64,000 nucleotides of DNA from Kocuria turfanensis (GTDB lineage Bacteria > Actinomycetota > Actinomycetes > Actinomycetales > Micrococcaceae), in the NCBI RefSeq assembly GCF_001580365.1, contig NZ_CP014480.1:2749954-2813953 (forward strand), in the 5' to 3' direction. Positions 49,850 to 58,412 of the stretch are shown here, in pieces (within the stretch, counting starts at the first letter, position 1; every line of letters starts with the position of its first letter). The position numbers and the translations under genes were made by a program. The notes below the pieces were generated by a model that did no database searches, was not told where the DNA came from, and worked only from the letters and a program-made list of their open reading frames with translations.

Positions 49850-49877
49850 TAACTGTACCGTCTAGACGGTACAGTTA
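49850..49877. promoter_or_regulatory. 28-bp perfect palindrome, TetR operator
   Basis: The left half is TAACTGTACCGTCT and the right half is its exact reverse complement. It lies 53 nt before the tetR start and 39 nt before the efflux-pump ATG. Perfect symmetry over 28 bases by chance is negligible. CTGTACCG...CGGTACAG resembles known TetR-type operators for efflux genes. Confidence 0.88.
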
Positions 49878-49916
49878 TCCAGCTGTGCGACCCGATCCGA
49901 TCCCCGGAGGTGAACC

Positions 49917-51434
49917 ATGACCACTCTGCTGACGCCCCGCCCCACGGCCGGCGCGCGCGAATGGGCCGCGCTCGCGGTCCTGATGATGCCTGTCCTGCTC
50001 GTGTCGGTGGACAACACCGCGCTGAGCTTCGCCCTGCCCACCATCTCGCAGGCCCTGCGTCCCACCGGCGAGCAGCTGCTGTGGATCGTGGACGTCTATC
50101 CGCTCGTCCTGGCGGGTCTGCTCGTGCCCATGGGCACGCTGGGGGACCGGATCGGGCGGCGCCGGCTGCTGCTGATCGGCGGGACCGGGTTCGCCGCCGT
50201 CTCCGCGGCCTCGGCCTTCGCGCCCACCGCGGAGGCGCTCGTCGCGGGGCGGGCCGCCATGGGCTTCTTCGGCGCCATGCTCATGCCCGCCACCCTGTCG
50301 CTGCTGCGCAACATCTTCCTGAACCCCGCCCAGCGGCGGATCGCCATCGCGGTGTGGGCCGGCGGGTTCAGCGGGGGCGCCGCGCTGGGCCCGATCGTGG
50401 GCGGCTTCCTGCTCAACCACTTCTGGTGGGGGTCGGTGTTCCTGATGTCCGTGCCGGTGCTGGTCCCGCTGCTGGTGCTGGGGCCGCTGCTGGTCCCGGA
50501 GTCCCGTGATCCCCGCCCGGGGCCGGTGGACGTGCCGTCCGTGCTGCTCGCCATGCTGGCGCTGACCCCGGTGGTCTACGGCATCAAGGCGGCGACCGCC
50601 TCCGGCGAGCTCTTCCACGGTCTGCTCAGTGCGGCCTTCGGCGTGCTCGCGGGCCTGCTCTTCGTCCGCCGCCAGGCGACCCTGGAGCACCCGGTGCTGG
50701 ACCTCGGACTGTTCCGGTCCCGGGAGTTCACGGGCGGGGTGACCGTCAACGTGCTGGGCAACGTGGGTCTCTACGGGTTCCTGTTCATGCTCACCCAGTA
50801 CCTGCAGCTCGTGGTCGGCCTGGACCCGATGGCCGCGGGCCTGACCATGGTGCCCGGCCTGGCCCTGACCGTCCTCGCCGGCTTCCTGGCCGTGCGGGCG
50901 GTGCGCCGCTTCCCGGCGCGCACCGTGATCACCGCGGGCATGCTGGTGTCCGCGGCCGGCTTCCTCGTGGTCGTCCTGGCGGACCTGTCCGCCCCGGCGG
51001 GGCCCCTGGTGGCCCTGGCCGCCTTCTGCCTGGTCGGCACCGGGATCGGCTTCGCCGAGACGCTGTCCAACGACCTCGTGCTCACGGCCGCCCCGCCGCA
51101 CAAGGCCGGCGCGGCCTCGGCGATCTCCGAGACCGGCTACGAGGTCGGCGCGGTGCTGGGCACGGCGGTGCTCGGCGGCCTGCTGACCGCCTTCTACCAG
51201 AGCCACCTCGACCTGCCGGCGGCCCTGGGCGCCGGCCCGTCCGCCGCCGCGCACGAGACCCTCGGCGGTGCCGTCGAGGTCGCCGAGGGCGCCGGGGCGC
51301 TGGGCCCGGCCGTGCGGGAGGCCGCCTTCGGCGCGTTCACCGCGGGCATGCACTGGACGGCAGTCGTCATGACCGTGCTGGTCGCCCTGGCGGGGCTCAC
51401 GGTCGCCCGCGTGCTGCGGCCAGCCAGGCGCTGA
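49917..51434 (+). CDS. DHA2-family (14-helix) MFS drug-efflux transporter
   Basis: A 505-residue transporter with 14 predicted helices. Motif D1-like DNTALSFALPTIS is in helix 1, motif A is MGTLGDRIGRRRLLLIG, and motif C is GPIVGGFLL. The group includes QacA-, Smvx- and EmrB-like proton antiporters for drugs and dyes. It is divergent from the TetR gene and under the palindromic operator. The last 38 bases overlap, antisense, the flavin monooxygenase gene. The natural cargo could be a compound made or modified by that monooxygenase, but this is speculative. Confidence 0.95.
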   Translation: MTTLLTPRPTAGAREWAALAVLMMPVLLVSVDNTALSFALPTISQALRPTGEQLLWIVDVYPLVLAGLLVPMGTLGDRIGRRRLLLIGGTGFAAVSAASAFAPTAEALVAGRAAMGFFGAMLMPATLSLLRNIFLNPAQRRIAIAVWAGGFSGGAALGPIVGGFLLNHFWWGSVFLMSVPVLVPLLVLGPLLVPESRDPRPGPVDVPSVLLAMLALTPVVYGIKAATASGELFHGLLSAAFGVLAGLLFVRRQATLEHPVLDLGLFRSREFTGGVTVNVLGNVGLYGFLFMLTQYLQLVVGLDPMAAGLTMVPGLALTVLAGFLAVRAVRRFPARTVITAGMLVSAAGFLVVVLADLSAPAGPLVALAAFCLVGTGIGFAETLSNDLVLTAAPPHKAGAASAISETGYEVGAVLGTAVLGGLLTAFYQSHLDLPAALGAGPSAAAHETLGGAVEVAEGAGALGPAVREAAFGAFTAGMHWTAVVMTVLVALAGLTVARVLRPARR

Positions 51435-52971
51435 GCAGCTCCGCGTCGATCCGGCCGGCCCGCAGCCCCACGTGCCCGTCGGGGCGCACCACCGTCCCGC
51501 CCTCGCCCGGGCGGTCCTCGAGCCGGTGGACGTGCACCCGCGGCCCCGGCGTGCCCGGCCCCGCGCCGAGGGCCGCGGCGTCCAGCTCCGGGGCCGAGCG
51601 CTCCAGCAGGACGTGGAAGCCCGGCACGGCCGTGAGTCCGTGCAGCCGCACGGCCCGGCCGCCGCAGCGCACCAGCGCGTCCGGCAGGCGGTCGCCGGGC
51701 CGCGGCGTGCCGTGCACCCGCCCCGACGTCACGGAGAGCGGACTGCGCCGGTACCGAACGTGGAACTGGGCGAGCACGCCCATCCCCGCCGCCGTCAGCC
51801 GGGACCAGCCCAGCAGCGCCGGCGCGGCCGGGGCGGCCAGCGGGGCGACACGGCCGCGCAGGGTGCGGGACAGAGGGCCGGTGCCCGCCTCACCCCAGAA
51901 CAGGGCGTGCGTCAGGGCCAGCACCTGCCGGTCCGCGGGGCGGCGCTCCTGCTCGTAGGTGTCCAGCAGCACCTCCTGCGCCGGACCCCCGGGAACCGGG
52001 CTCGCGGCGCAGGCCAGCTTCCAGCCGAGGTTGAGCGCGTCGAGGATGCCGGTGTTCATGCCCTGCCCGCCGGCGGGGGAGTGGGCGTGCGCGGCGTCCC
52101 CCACCAGGAACACGTCGCCCTGCCGGAAGCGCCCGGCGAGGCGGTGCTGGAGCCGGACCCGGGAGGACCAGGCCGTGCGGAGCATGCGGACGGGCAGCCC
52201 CGAGGCGTCGAGCACGGCCTGCAGCTCCTCCTCCGGGACGGGCGGGCCCGGCTGCCCGAACGGCGCCCCGGAGGGCGAGGACCGGGTGGTCGCCAGCAGC
52301 CGCCACGGCGCCCGCTCGCCGATCGCGAAGAGGAACACCAGTCCTCCCGCCGCGGCCACCACGTGGGCCCGCCCCTCGAGCAGGCCCTCCAGCTCGAGGT
52401 CGGCCAGCAGGATCTCCTGCCGGTACGGCCGGCCGCGCCAGGCCACCCCGGCGGCGGTGCGCACGGTGCTGCCCGGTCCGTCGCACCCGGCCAGCCAGCG
52501 GAAGGACGCCTCCTCGAGCGCCCCGTCGCGGTGCAGCACGGCCCGCTCCCCGCTGCGGCCCACGAACTCGGTGCCCCGCTCCACGGTCACGCCCCGCCGG
52601 TCCAGGGCCGCCCGCAGCACGGCCTCCACCTCGGCCTGGCGGGCCAGCACGGGGTGCGGGAACGCGGTGCCCGGCAGCGTGACGTCGTCGAGCCGGGCCG
52701 TGACCACCCGCGGGCCCAGGTGCAGATCCACCACCGGGGCGGTGTCGGCGCGGGCGAGCAGCTCGTCGACGACCCCGAGCGGGCGCAGCCCCTCGAGGGC
52801 CCGCGGGTGCAGGATCAGGGCCCGGGACGGGCGGAACTCCTCGGTCCGGCGCTCGACCACCCGCACCCGTGCCCCGCAGTCGTGCGCCTGCAGGGCCAGG
52901 GCCAGGCCGCTCGTGCCCGCCCCGACCACGAGCACGTCGGTGGGGGCCTCCGCCCCGGCGCCCGGGGTCAT
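51397..52971 (-). CDS. FAD-dependent aromatic monooxygenase (PheA/TfdB-like)
   Basis: A 524-residue group A flavoprotein with VLVVGAGTSGLALALQAHDCGARVRVVERR, FRPSRALILHPRALEGLRPLG, and the GD motif GDVFLVGDAAHAHSPAGGQGMNTGILDALNLGWKLA. The C-terminal thioredoxin-like domain (about 400-520) is of the PheA/TfdB type. This family hydroxylates phenols, polyketides and tetracycline-like drugs. ATG overlaps the stop of the unknown gene 52968-53564 (ATGA). Substrate unknown; inactivation of an efflux substrate is one option. Confidence 0.92.
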   Translation of the reverse strand: MTPGAGAEAPTDVLVVGAGTSGLALALQAHDCGARVRVVERRTEEFRPSRALILHPRALEGLRPLGVVDELLARADTAPVVDLHLGPRVVTARLDDVTLPGTAFPHPVLARQAEVEAVLRAALDRRGVTVERGTEFVGRSGERAVLHRDGALEEASFRWLAGCDGPGSTVRTAAGVAWRGRPYRQEILLADLELEGLLEGRAHVVAAAGGLVFLFAIGERAPWRLLATTRSSPSGAPFGQPGPPVPEEELQAVLDASGLPVRMLRTAWSSRVRLQHRLAGRFRQGDVFLVGDAAHAHSPAGGQGMNTGILDALNLGWKLACAASPVPGGPAQEVLLDTYEQERRPADRQVLALTHALFWGEAGTGPLSRTLRGRVAPLAAPAAPALLGWSRLTAAGMGVLAQFHVRYRRSPLSVTSGRVHGTPRPGDRLPDALVRCGGRAVRLHGLTAVPGFHVLLERSAPELDAAALGAGPGTPGPRVHVHRLEDRPGEGGTVVRPDGHVGLRAGRIDAELLSAWLAAARGRP

Positions 52972-53564
52972 GTCACCGGGGGCGGGTCCACCGCGGTGAG
53001 CACGCCCCACGCCGGGGCGCCGTGGTCCGCCAGCAGGTCCGGCTCCTGGAGCACCTCGTCGCGGTGCAGTCCGGCGAAGACCACCGCCTGCACCGACGCC
53101 GGCTCGCTGACCAGGGAGAGCACCCACCCCAGGGCCCGCACGTAGTCGCGGGCCCGCTCCGGGCCGTCCCACTCGTAGACGCCGCGGTAGCGGTCCCGGT
53201 CGTCGTGGGCCAGCCACAGCTTGGAGACGAACCCCGGGAAGCCCGCGAACAGCGGGGTGTTGAGCTCGCTCTCCCACCGGAACAGGGTGTGTCCTCTGCC
53301 CCGCACCGCGCGCAGCCGGAAGACGACGACGAGCACCGCGGGCTCACGCGGGTCCTCGCCGTCCACCGTGGTCTCGCGGTAGACCCGGGAGCCCGTCCCG
53401 TCGGCGAAGCGCAGGCGCACTCCCCGGCGGCCGGTCGGCTGGTGCAGGCGCCGCTCCGCGAGCAGAGCGGCCGTGGAGGACACGGACCCCACCACGGCCC
53501 GGACCGCCGGTCCGGTCTCCAGGAACGGGCGGGTGATCGTCTGCGCTGTGCGTGGTGCTGTCAT
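52968..53564 (-). CDS. Hypothetical protein coupled to the flavin monooxygenase, 198 residues
   Basis: I do not recognise a named family. The predicted core has alternating strands and helices (RGHTLFRWESELNTPLFAGFPGFVSKLWLAHDDRDRYRGVYEWDGPERARDYVRAL) that resemble a ferredoxin-like ABM/YdhR-type barrel in which a WESE segment and a YEW pair contact a ligand. The N-terminal 60 residues are helical. It precedes and overlaps the flavin monooxygenase (ATGA), so the two probably act on the same substrate. No divergence or truncation is evident. Confidence 0.7.
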   Translation of the reverse strand: MTAPRTAQTITRPFLETGPAVRAVVGSVSSTAALLAERRLHQPTGRRGVRLRFADGTGSRVYRETTVDGEDPREPAVLVVVFRLRAVRGRGHTLFRWESELNTPLFAGFPGFVSKLWLAHDDRDRYRGVYEWDGPERARDYVRALGWVLSLVSEPASVQAVVFAGLHRDEVLQEPDLLADHGAPAWGVLTAVDPPPVT

Positions 53565-53756
53565 CGGATGATCCGCCTCCAGCTCGGGGACGTCCGGCCT
53601 CCAGGGTAGGACCGTGGACTCCGGCCCGTGCCCCGACCTGGGAAGTCACCGCTTTGTTGCGCCGGGCGCCGGGGCTCCCGGGCGTGACGCGGCCGCCGCG
53701 GACGTAGGCTCGGCGCACAGGGCCCGTCCCGGCCCGGGCCGGAAGGAGCGATCGCG

Positions 53757-54281
53757 ATGACACCGCAGGAGCTGTTCGAGGACGCCGCCCGCCGCCCGAC
53801 CCAGGTGGCGCGGCAGGTGCTCGAGGGCGTCCAGCTCGGAGTGCTGCACACCATGCCCGGTGGGACCTCCAACTCCGTGGCGTGGCTGGTGTGGCACGCG
53901 GCCCGGCAGCAGGACGCGCAGGTGGCCCGTCTGGCCGGCACCGAGGAGGTGTGGTCGGGCCAGGGCTGGAACGAGCGGTTCGGCCTCGACCTGCCCGACT
54001 CCTCGATGGGCTTCGGCCACCGGCCGGAGGACGTGGCGCGGGTCCGGGTGACGTCCGCGGAGCTGCTCCAGGACTATCTCGACGCGGTCGTCGAGCGCAC
54101 CGTGGACTACGTGCGAGGGCTCACGGACGCGCAGCTCGACGAGGTCGTGGACCGGTCCTGGGACCCGCCCGTCACCCGGGGGGTGCGCCTCGTCAGCACG
54201 GTCGACGACGCCGCCCAGCACCTCGGCCAGGCCGCCTACGTCCGGGGCCTGGTCGACGGCGGGTGGTCGGGGCCGTACTGA
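53757..54281 (+). CDS. DinB-like (DUF664, mycothiol-type) protein
   Basis: A 174-residue four-helix-bundle protein. SVAWLVWHAARQQDAQVARLAG carries the first metal His (WH), and the second site is near AAQHLGQAAYVRGLVDG. The family includes bacillithiol and mycothiol S-transferases and DNA-damage-inducible DinB proteins. In an actinobacterium a mycothiol-linked role is likely. GGAAGGAG lies before the ATG. It is monocistronic, followed by about 210 nt that contain a TTAAGC -10-like box for the M23 gene. Confidence 0.88.
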   Translation: MTPQELFEDAARRPTQVARQVLEGVQLGVLHTMPGGTSNSVAWLVWHAARQQDAQVARLAGTEEVWSGQGWNERFGLDLPDSSMGFGHRPEDVARVRVTSAELLQDYLDAVVERTVDYVRGLTDAQLDEVVDRSWDPPVTRGVRLVSTVDDAAQHLGQAAYVRGLVDGGWSGPY

Positions 54282-54494
54282 CGGCTCCCGGGAGCCCGTC
54301 CGGCCCGGCGCCGACGACCCCAGGTGGTTGCGTCTGCATCGAGACGTCGTGTGACAAGGCGCCGATGTGGGGACGACGCTTTCCTCGGTGGTCACCGTCC
54401 GTTCGCTTAAGCTGAGCACGCTGGGTCCCAGCACCTCGTCCCGCCGCTCCGTTCCTGCCGTCGCCGTCGGCGACTCCCTGGGGGAAACACTGCC

Positions 54495-56375
54495 ATGCCC
54501 CGCGACTCCTCTCGCCCTCCGTCCACCGCCGGCCTGCGCCGGCGCGCCTCCTCTCCGGTGACCGCCCTGACCGCGTTCTCGGCACTGGTCGCCGTCAGCG
54601 TGGCGGTCAGCTCCGGCATCGCCCCCGACGCCGGGCCGCAGCGCGGCTCGGCCTTCGGCACGCCCTCGGACTCGGCGGAACGGGTGGAGCGCACGGAGAG
54701 CCGGTGGAGCCTGATGGCCGCCGGACCGGAGCAGCCGCGTCCGGCCGGGCCGCTGCGGGAGACCCGCTCGGTCTCCCCGGTCCGGGACGGCGGTGCCGGG
54801 GAGGGGTCCTGGCGGGAAGGCGCGGGCCGCGGCGAGGGCGGTCGCCACGGGGCCTCCACCGTGCGCCCGGGACGCCAGCCGCCGCGGCTCTACCAGGGGG
54901 AGCTGCCCGTCAACACGCTCATCGCACCCACGTCCCCGGGTGTGGTGCTGCCCGGCGGGCAGTTCGGCTGGCGGATCGCCCCCGACCGCGGCGGGCGGGA
55001 GTTCCACAACGGCACCGACGTCTCCGCCCCGGCGGGTCTGCCGGTCGTGGCGGCCCTGGACGGAGAGGTGACGGCCGTGTTCTGGGACGTGTGGGGCGGC
55101 AACCGCGTGGAGGTCACCCACGCGGACGGGCTGAAGACCACCTACAACCACCTCGAGGACGTCCGGGTGCAGGTCGGGGACCGGCTGGCCGCCTCCGAGC
55201 AGCTGGGCGCGGTCGGGGCCACGGGCATCCGCGTCACCGGCCCGCACCTGCACTTCGAGACCTGGGTGGACGGCCAGGCCGTGGACCCGCAGTCCTTCGA
55301 CTGGGTCGACGGCATGCGCGTGATCCCCGCCTCCCGCAGCAAGTACTCCCTGGAGGTCCCCGTCCCGGAGACCGCCGACGACGAGCGGATCGCCGCGGAG
55401 CGGAAAGCGGCAGCCGAGAAGGCTGCCGCCGGGAAGAAGGCTGCGACCGACAGGAAGGCCGACGAGCAAGCTGCCGAGAAGAAGGCTGCCGAGAAGAAGG
55501 CTGCCGCCGACAGGAAGGCCGGGGAGCTGAAAGCCGCTGAGGAGAGGGCCGCCGCGGAACGGAAGGCGGCGGGACGCAAGGCGGAGGACCGTACCGACGA
55601 TCGACAAGCCGATCCGGGGAAGGATGCCGCGCGCCTGGCGGCGGAACGAGCCGCTGCGGAGAGGGCGGTTGCCGAGCGTGCTGCCGCCGAGCGTGCTGCC
55701 GCCGAGAGGATGGCTGCTGAGCTCGCTGCTGCTGAGCTCGCGGCTGCCGAGAAGGCAGTTGCTGAGCGTGCTGCCGCTGAGCGTGCTGCCGCTGAGCGTG
55801 CTGCCGCTGAGCGTGCTGCCGCTGAGCTCGCTGCCGCCGAGAGAGCGGCTGCCGAGCGAGCCGCTGCCGAGAAGCTGGCGGCAGATCAGGCTGCGGCGGA
55901 CCAGGCTGCTGCCGAGCGCGAGGCAGCGGAGCGGGAAGCGGCGGAGCAGGCCGCCGATCCCGGCAAGGGGCCGATGGAGGGGCCGGCTCGGGAACCGGGT
56001 GTGGCGCCTCTCGTGGCGGACGCGGTGCGGGACACCGACGGGGACGGGACGCTCGACGTCGACGAGGACGACATCGACGGGGACACGAACCCGAACGACG
56101 TCGACGACAACATCGACGGCGATGAGTTCCTCAACGACGTCGACCCCGACCTGGACGGTGACGGCCTGCGCAACGAGGCCGACCCGGACATGGACGGGGA
56201 CGGCCTGATCAACAAGGAGGACTCCGAGCCGCGACGTCCCGCCGCCCGGACGGCGCAGGCACCGGCCGGGGAGGCCGGCGCGCCGCCTGCGGAGGGCGGG
56301 AACGGTGCGCCGGTCGACGCAGCCGATCCGGCTGCTGCGGTGGACGGCCCCGTCGCCGAGGTCCCCGTTCCCTGA
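54495..56375 (+). CDS. Secreted M23 peptidase with Ala/Glu repeat stalk and calcium-type repeats
   Basis: A 626-residue exported protein. The signal region is TAGLRRRASSPVTALTAFSALVAVSVAVSSG. The M23/LytM domain (about 150-275) has metal ligands His171 and Asp175 (FHNGTD) and the His251-x-His253 motif HLHFE, all intact, so an active zinc endopeptidase is predicted. A long helical Ala/Glu/Lys/Arg stalk follows (about 299-493) with AERAAAE-type units, then about 65 residues of DxDGDG-x-x-(N/D) repeats of the thrombospondin-3 type (about 513-577) that should bind calcium, and an Ala/Pro tail. It probably acts on peptidoglycan at the cell surface. The ribosome site is weak (GGGGGAAAC), but -10-like TTAAGC lies about 85 nt upstream. 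Confidence 0.9.
   Translation: MPRDSSRPPSTAGLRRRASSPVTALTAFSALVAVSVAVSSGIAPDAGPQRGSAFGTPSDSAERVERTESRWSLMAAGPEQPRPAGPLRETRSVSPVRDGGAGEGSWREGAGRGEGGRHGASTVRPGRQPPRLYQGELPVNTLIAPTSPGVVLPGGQFGWRIAPDRGGREFHNGTDVSAPAGLPVVAALDGEVTAVFWDVWGGNRVEVTHADGLKTTYNHLEDVRVQVGDRLAASEQLGAVGATGIRVTGPHLHFETWVDGQAVDPQSFDWVDGMRVIPASRSKYSLEVPVPETADDERIAAERKAAAEKAAAGKKAATDRKADEQAAEKKAAEKKAAADRKAGELKAAEERAAAERKAAGRKAEDRTDDRQADPGKDAARLAAERAAAERAVAERAAAERAAAERMAAELAAAELAAAEKAVAERAAAERAAAERAAAERAAAELAAAERAAAERAAAEKLAADQAAADQAAAEREAAEREAAEQAADPGKGPMEGPAREPGVAPLVADAVRDTDGDGTLDVDEDDIDGDTNPNDVDDNIDGDEFLNDVDPDLDGDGLRNEADPDMDGDGLINKEDSEPRRPAARTAQAPAGEAGAPPAEGGNGAPVDAADPAAAVDGPVAEVPVP
55390..55975 (+). repeat. Coding repeat array in the M23 protein
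   Basis: About 585 bp encode the Ala/Glu-rich stalk. Five-residue units (A-A-E-R/K/L-A) derive from a 15-base unit GCTGCCGCTGAGCGT and variants; several copies near 55755-55840 are identical. GCT and GAG codons are far more common here than in the neighbouring genes, which suggests slippage-driven expansion. Confidence 0.85.
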
Positions 56376-56522
56376 TCCCCCTGATCCGGAGGCGGCTCCC
56401 GGGTGCGTTCCCGGGGGCGGCCCGGAGTTATCCAGGAGTGACGCGGCCCCCGGCCCGGACGGCGCCGGGGCGCACTAGAATTCTGCCGCCGGTGTTCGGA
56501 ATTCCGCGCGGGGGTGATGACG

Positions 56523-57950
56523 ATGAGCACCACGCACCGGAGGGTCCCGGAGGACACGACGGCCCGGGCGCTCCAGGAGCTGGCGGACCGGCTGACGGGG
56601 CGGATGGTCGCACCGGGGGACCCCGATTACGACCGCGCCCGGCGGTTCTGGAACAGCCTGCTGGACGTCCGCCCCCGAGCGGTCGTGCGGGCCGGCTCGG
56701 TGCGGGACATCGATCTCGCCGTGGCCGCCGCGCAGCGCATACGCCTGCCGCTGGCCGTCCGCGGCGGGGGACACGGGGTGGCCGGCTCCGGCGCCCTCGA
56801 GGACTGCCTGCTGCTGGACCTCGGGCGGCTGCGGCAGATCGTCGTCGACCCGGCGAACCAGCTCGTCAGCGTGGAACCGGGCACCACCATCGGCGGCCTG
56901 GACCGGGCGACCACGGCCCACGGACTCGCGGTCCCGCTGGGGGCGGTCAGCACGGCGGGGGTCGCGGGCCTCGCCCTCGGCGGGGGCATGGGCTGGCTGA
57001 CCCGCAGCAACGGGCTGACCCTCGACAACCTCGACTCCGCGGACGTCGTGACCGCCACGGGGGACCACCTGCACGCCAGCGAGGAGGAGAACCCCGAGCT
57101 GTTCTGGGGGCTGCGCGGGGGAGGGGGCAACTTCGGGGTGGTGTCCTCCTTCACCTTCGGCGCCCGCAGGATGCCGGCCCTCGTGCTCGCGGGCAGCCTC
57201 CGCTACCGCCGGCAGCGCTGGACGGGCGCCCTGCGTGCCTTCGCCCGGTGGGCGCACGACCTGCCCGACGAGCTCAACCCGATCGTCACCTTCGGGTTCG
57301 GGCCTCCGGGGGCCGCGGCCGGCGACGAGCCGTCGATGGCGGTGCAGTTCTGCTGGGTCGCGGAGGACCACGTCGCCGGCCGGGCCCTGGTCGACGAGCT
57401 GCGGGCGGACGCCCCGCCGGACGCGGAGGACGTGGCGGCGGTGCCGTGGCTCGACTGGCAGAGCGCCCGGGACGGGGCCTTCCCGAGGGGCTCGCGCGGG
57501 CGCTGGCAGAACCTGCCCCTCGGCCGGCTGGACGACGAGGTCGTCGACGTCGTCGTGCGCCTGGCGTCCGGGATCACCGACCGGGGCGCCGGCATCGACC
57601 TCCACCGCCTCGGGGGCGCGTTCGGGCGGGTCGCCGAGGAGGCCACCGCCTTCCCCAACCGCTCCGCGCCGTACTGGTTGACGTCCCACGGCGTCCGCCA
57701 GGACCCCGCGGAGGACGAGCGTCTCACCGCGTTCACCCGGACGGTCCACGCGGAGCTGCAGCCGTTCGCCGAGCACGGCCAGTACCTCAACCTCCTCGGT
57801 CCCGACTCCGCGTCGGCGGGGAACACGGACCGGGCCGTGCACCAGGTGTACGGGCGGGAGAAGCTGCAGCGGCTGGTCCGGCTCAAGGACCGATACGACC
57901 CGGGCAACCTCTTCCGGCTCAACCTCAACGTCGCGCCGAGCCGCCGCTGA
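56523..57950 (+). CDS. Berberine-bridge-enzyme-type FAD oxidoreductase
   Basis: A 475-residue flavoprotein with the FAD-binding 4 domain (PCMH) and the BBE C-terminal segment. RGGGHGVAGSG carries His84 for covalent flavin attachment, and GLALGGGMGWLTRSNGLTLDNLDSADVV is the FAD adenine-binding region. The C-terminus KLQRLVRLKDRYDPGNLFRLNLNV is typical BBE. The second covalent Cys of bicovalent enzymes is not obvious. Starts at 56514 (GTG), 56517 and 56523 are possible; GGGGG spacing favours 56523. Substrate unknown (sugar or secondary metabolite). Confidence 0.93.
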   Translation: MSTTHRRVPEDTTARALQELADRLTGRMVAPGDPDYDRARRFWNSLLDVRPRAVVRAGSVRDIDLAVAAAQRIRLPLAVRGGGHGVAGSGALEDCLLLDLGRLRQIVVDPANQLVSVEPGTTIGGLDRATTAHGLAVPLGAVSTAGVAGLALGGGMGWLTRSNGLTLDNLDSADVVTATGDHLHASEEENPELFWGLRGGGGNFGVVSSFTFGARRMPALVLAGSLRYRRQRWTGALRAFARWAHDLPDELNPIVTFGFGPPGAAAGDEPSMAVQFCWVAEDHVAGRALVDELRADAPPDAEDVAAVPWLDWQSARDGAFPRGSRGRWQNLPLGRLDDEVVDVVVRLASGITDRGAGIDLHRLGGAFGRVAEEATAFPNRSAPYWLTSHGVRQDPAEDERLTAFTRTVHAELQPFAEHGQYLNLLGPDSASAGNTDRAVHQVYGREKLQRLVRLKDRYDPGNLFRLNLNVAPSRR

Positions 57951-58085
57951 GCTCCCGCTGAGTCGCCGGCGGGCCCGGGCGCGGCCGCGTCATCTTCCGC
58001 GGCAACTCGCTCCGCACCCTTCCGTGCGACCCGGCCGGGCACTACGGTCGGGGGCATCCGGTCCCCGCGCCGAGAGGTGACGCGC

Positions 58086-58370
58086 ATGCCGCTCTACGAG
58101 TACCGCTGCCCCGCGTGCGGGGTGTTCGAACTCCTGCTGGGCATGGGCACGGCCGGGCGCGAAGCGTCCTGTCCCGAGTGCGGGACCGCGGCGCGCCGGC
58201 TGCTGGGCGCGCCCGGGCTCTCCCGGGCCGGATCCCCCGAGGCACGGCTGATCGAGCGCACCGAGGCCACCGCGAGCGAGCCGGACGTCGTCGCCGCCCT
58301 GCCGTCCGGGCCCCGGCGGCCCGCCCGGCACAGCACGAACCCCCTGCACCGCAGACTTCCCCGCCCCTGA
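58086..58370 (+). CDS. FmdB-type zinc-ribbon protein
   Basis: A 94-residue protein. Two CPxC knuckles (Cys8/Cys11 and Cys29/Cys32) form the FmdB/putative regulatory zinc ribbon (MPLYEYRCPACGVFELL). The C-terminal half is disordered and basic. FmdB homologues occur next to formamidase and amidase genes and are supposed regulators. GAGAGG is upstream of the ATG, and formamidase follows 42 nt later, as in Methylophilus-type fmd clusters. Confidence 0.92.
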   Translation: MPLYEYRCPACGVFELLLGMGTAGREASCPECGTAARRLLGAPGLSRAGSPEARLIERTEATASEPDVVAALPSGPRRPARHSTNPLHRRLPRP

Positions 58371-58412
58371 GGGGGCACCGCACCGTCCGCCACGCACACC
58401 AGGAGGCACGTC

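Noticed and set aside
55390..55975. CRISPR array in the repeat-rich M23 region
   Set aside because: The repeats are contiguous, coding and degenerate, without spacers of constant length.
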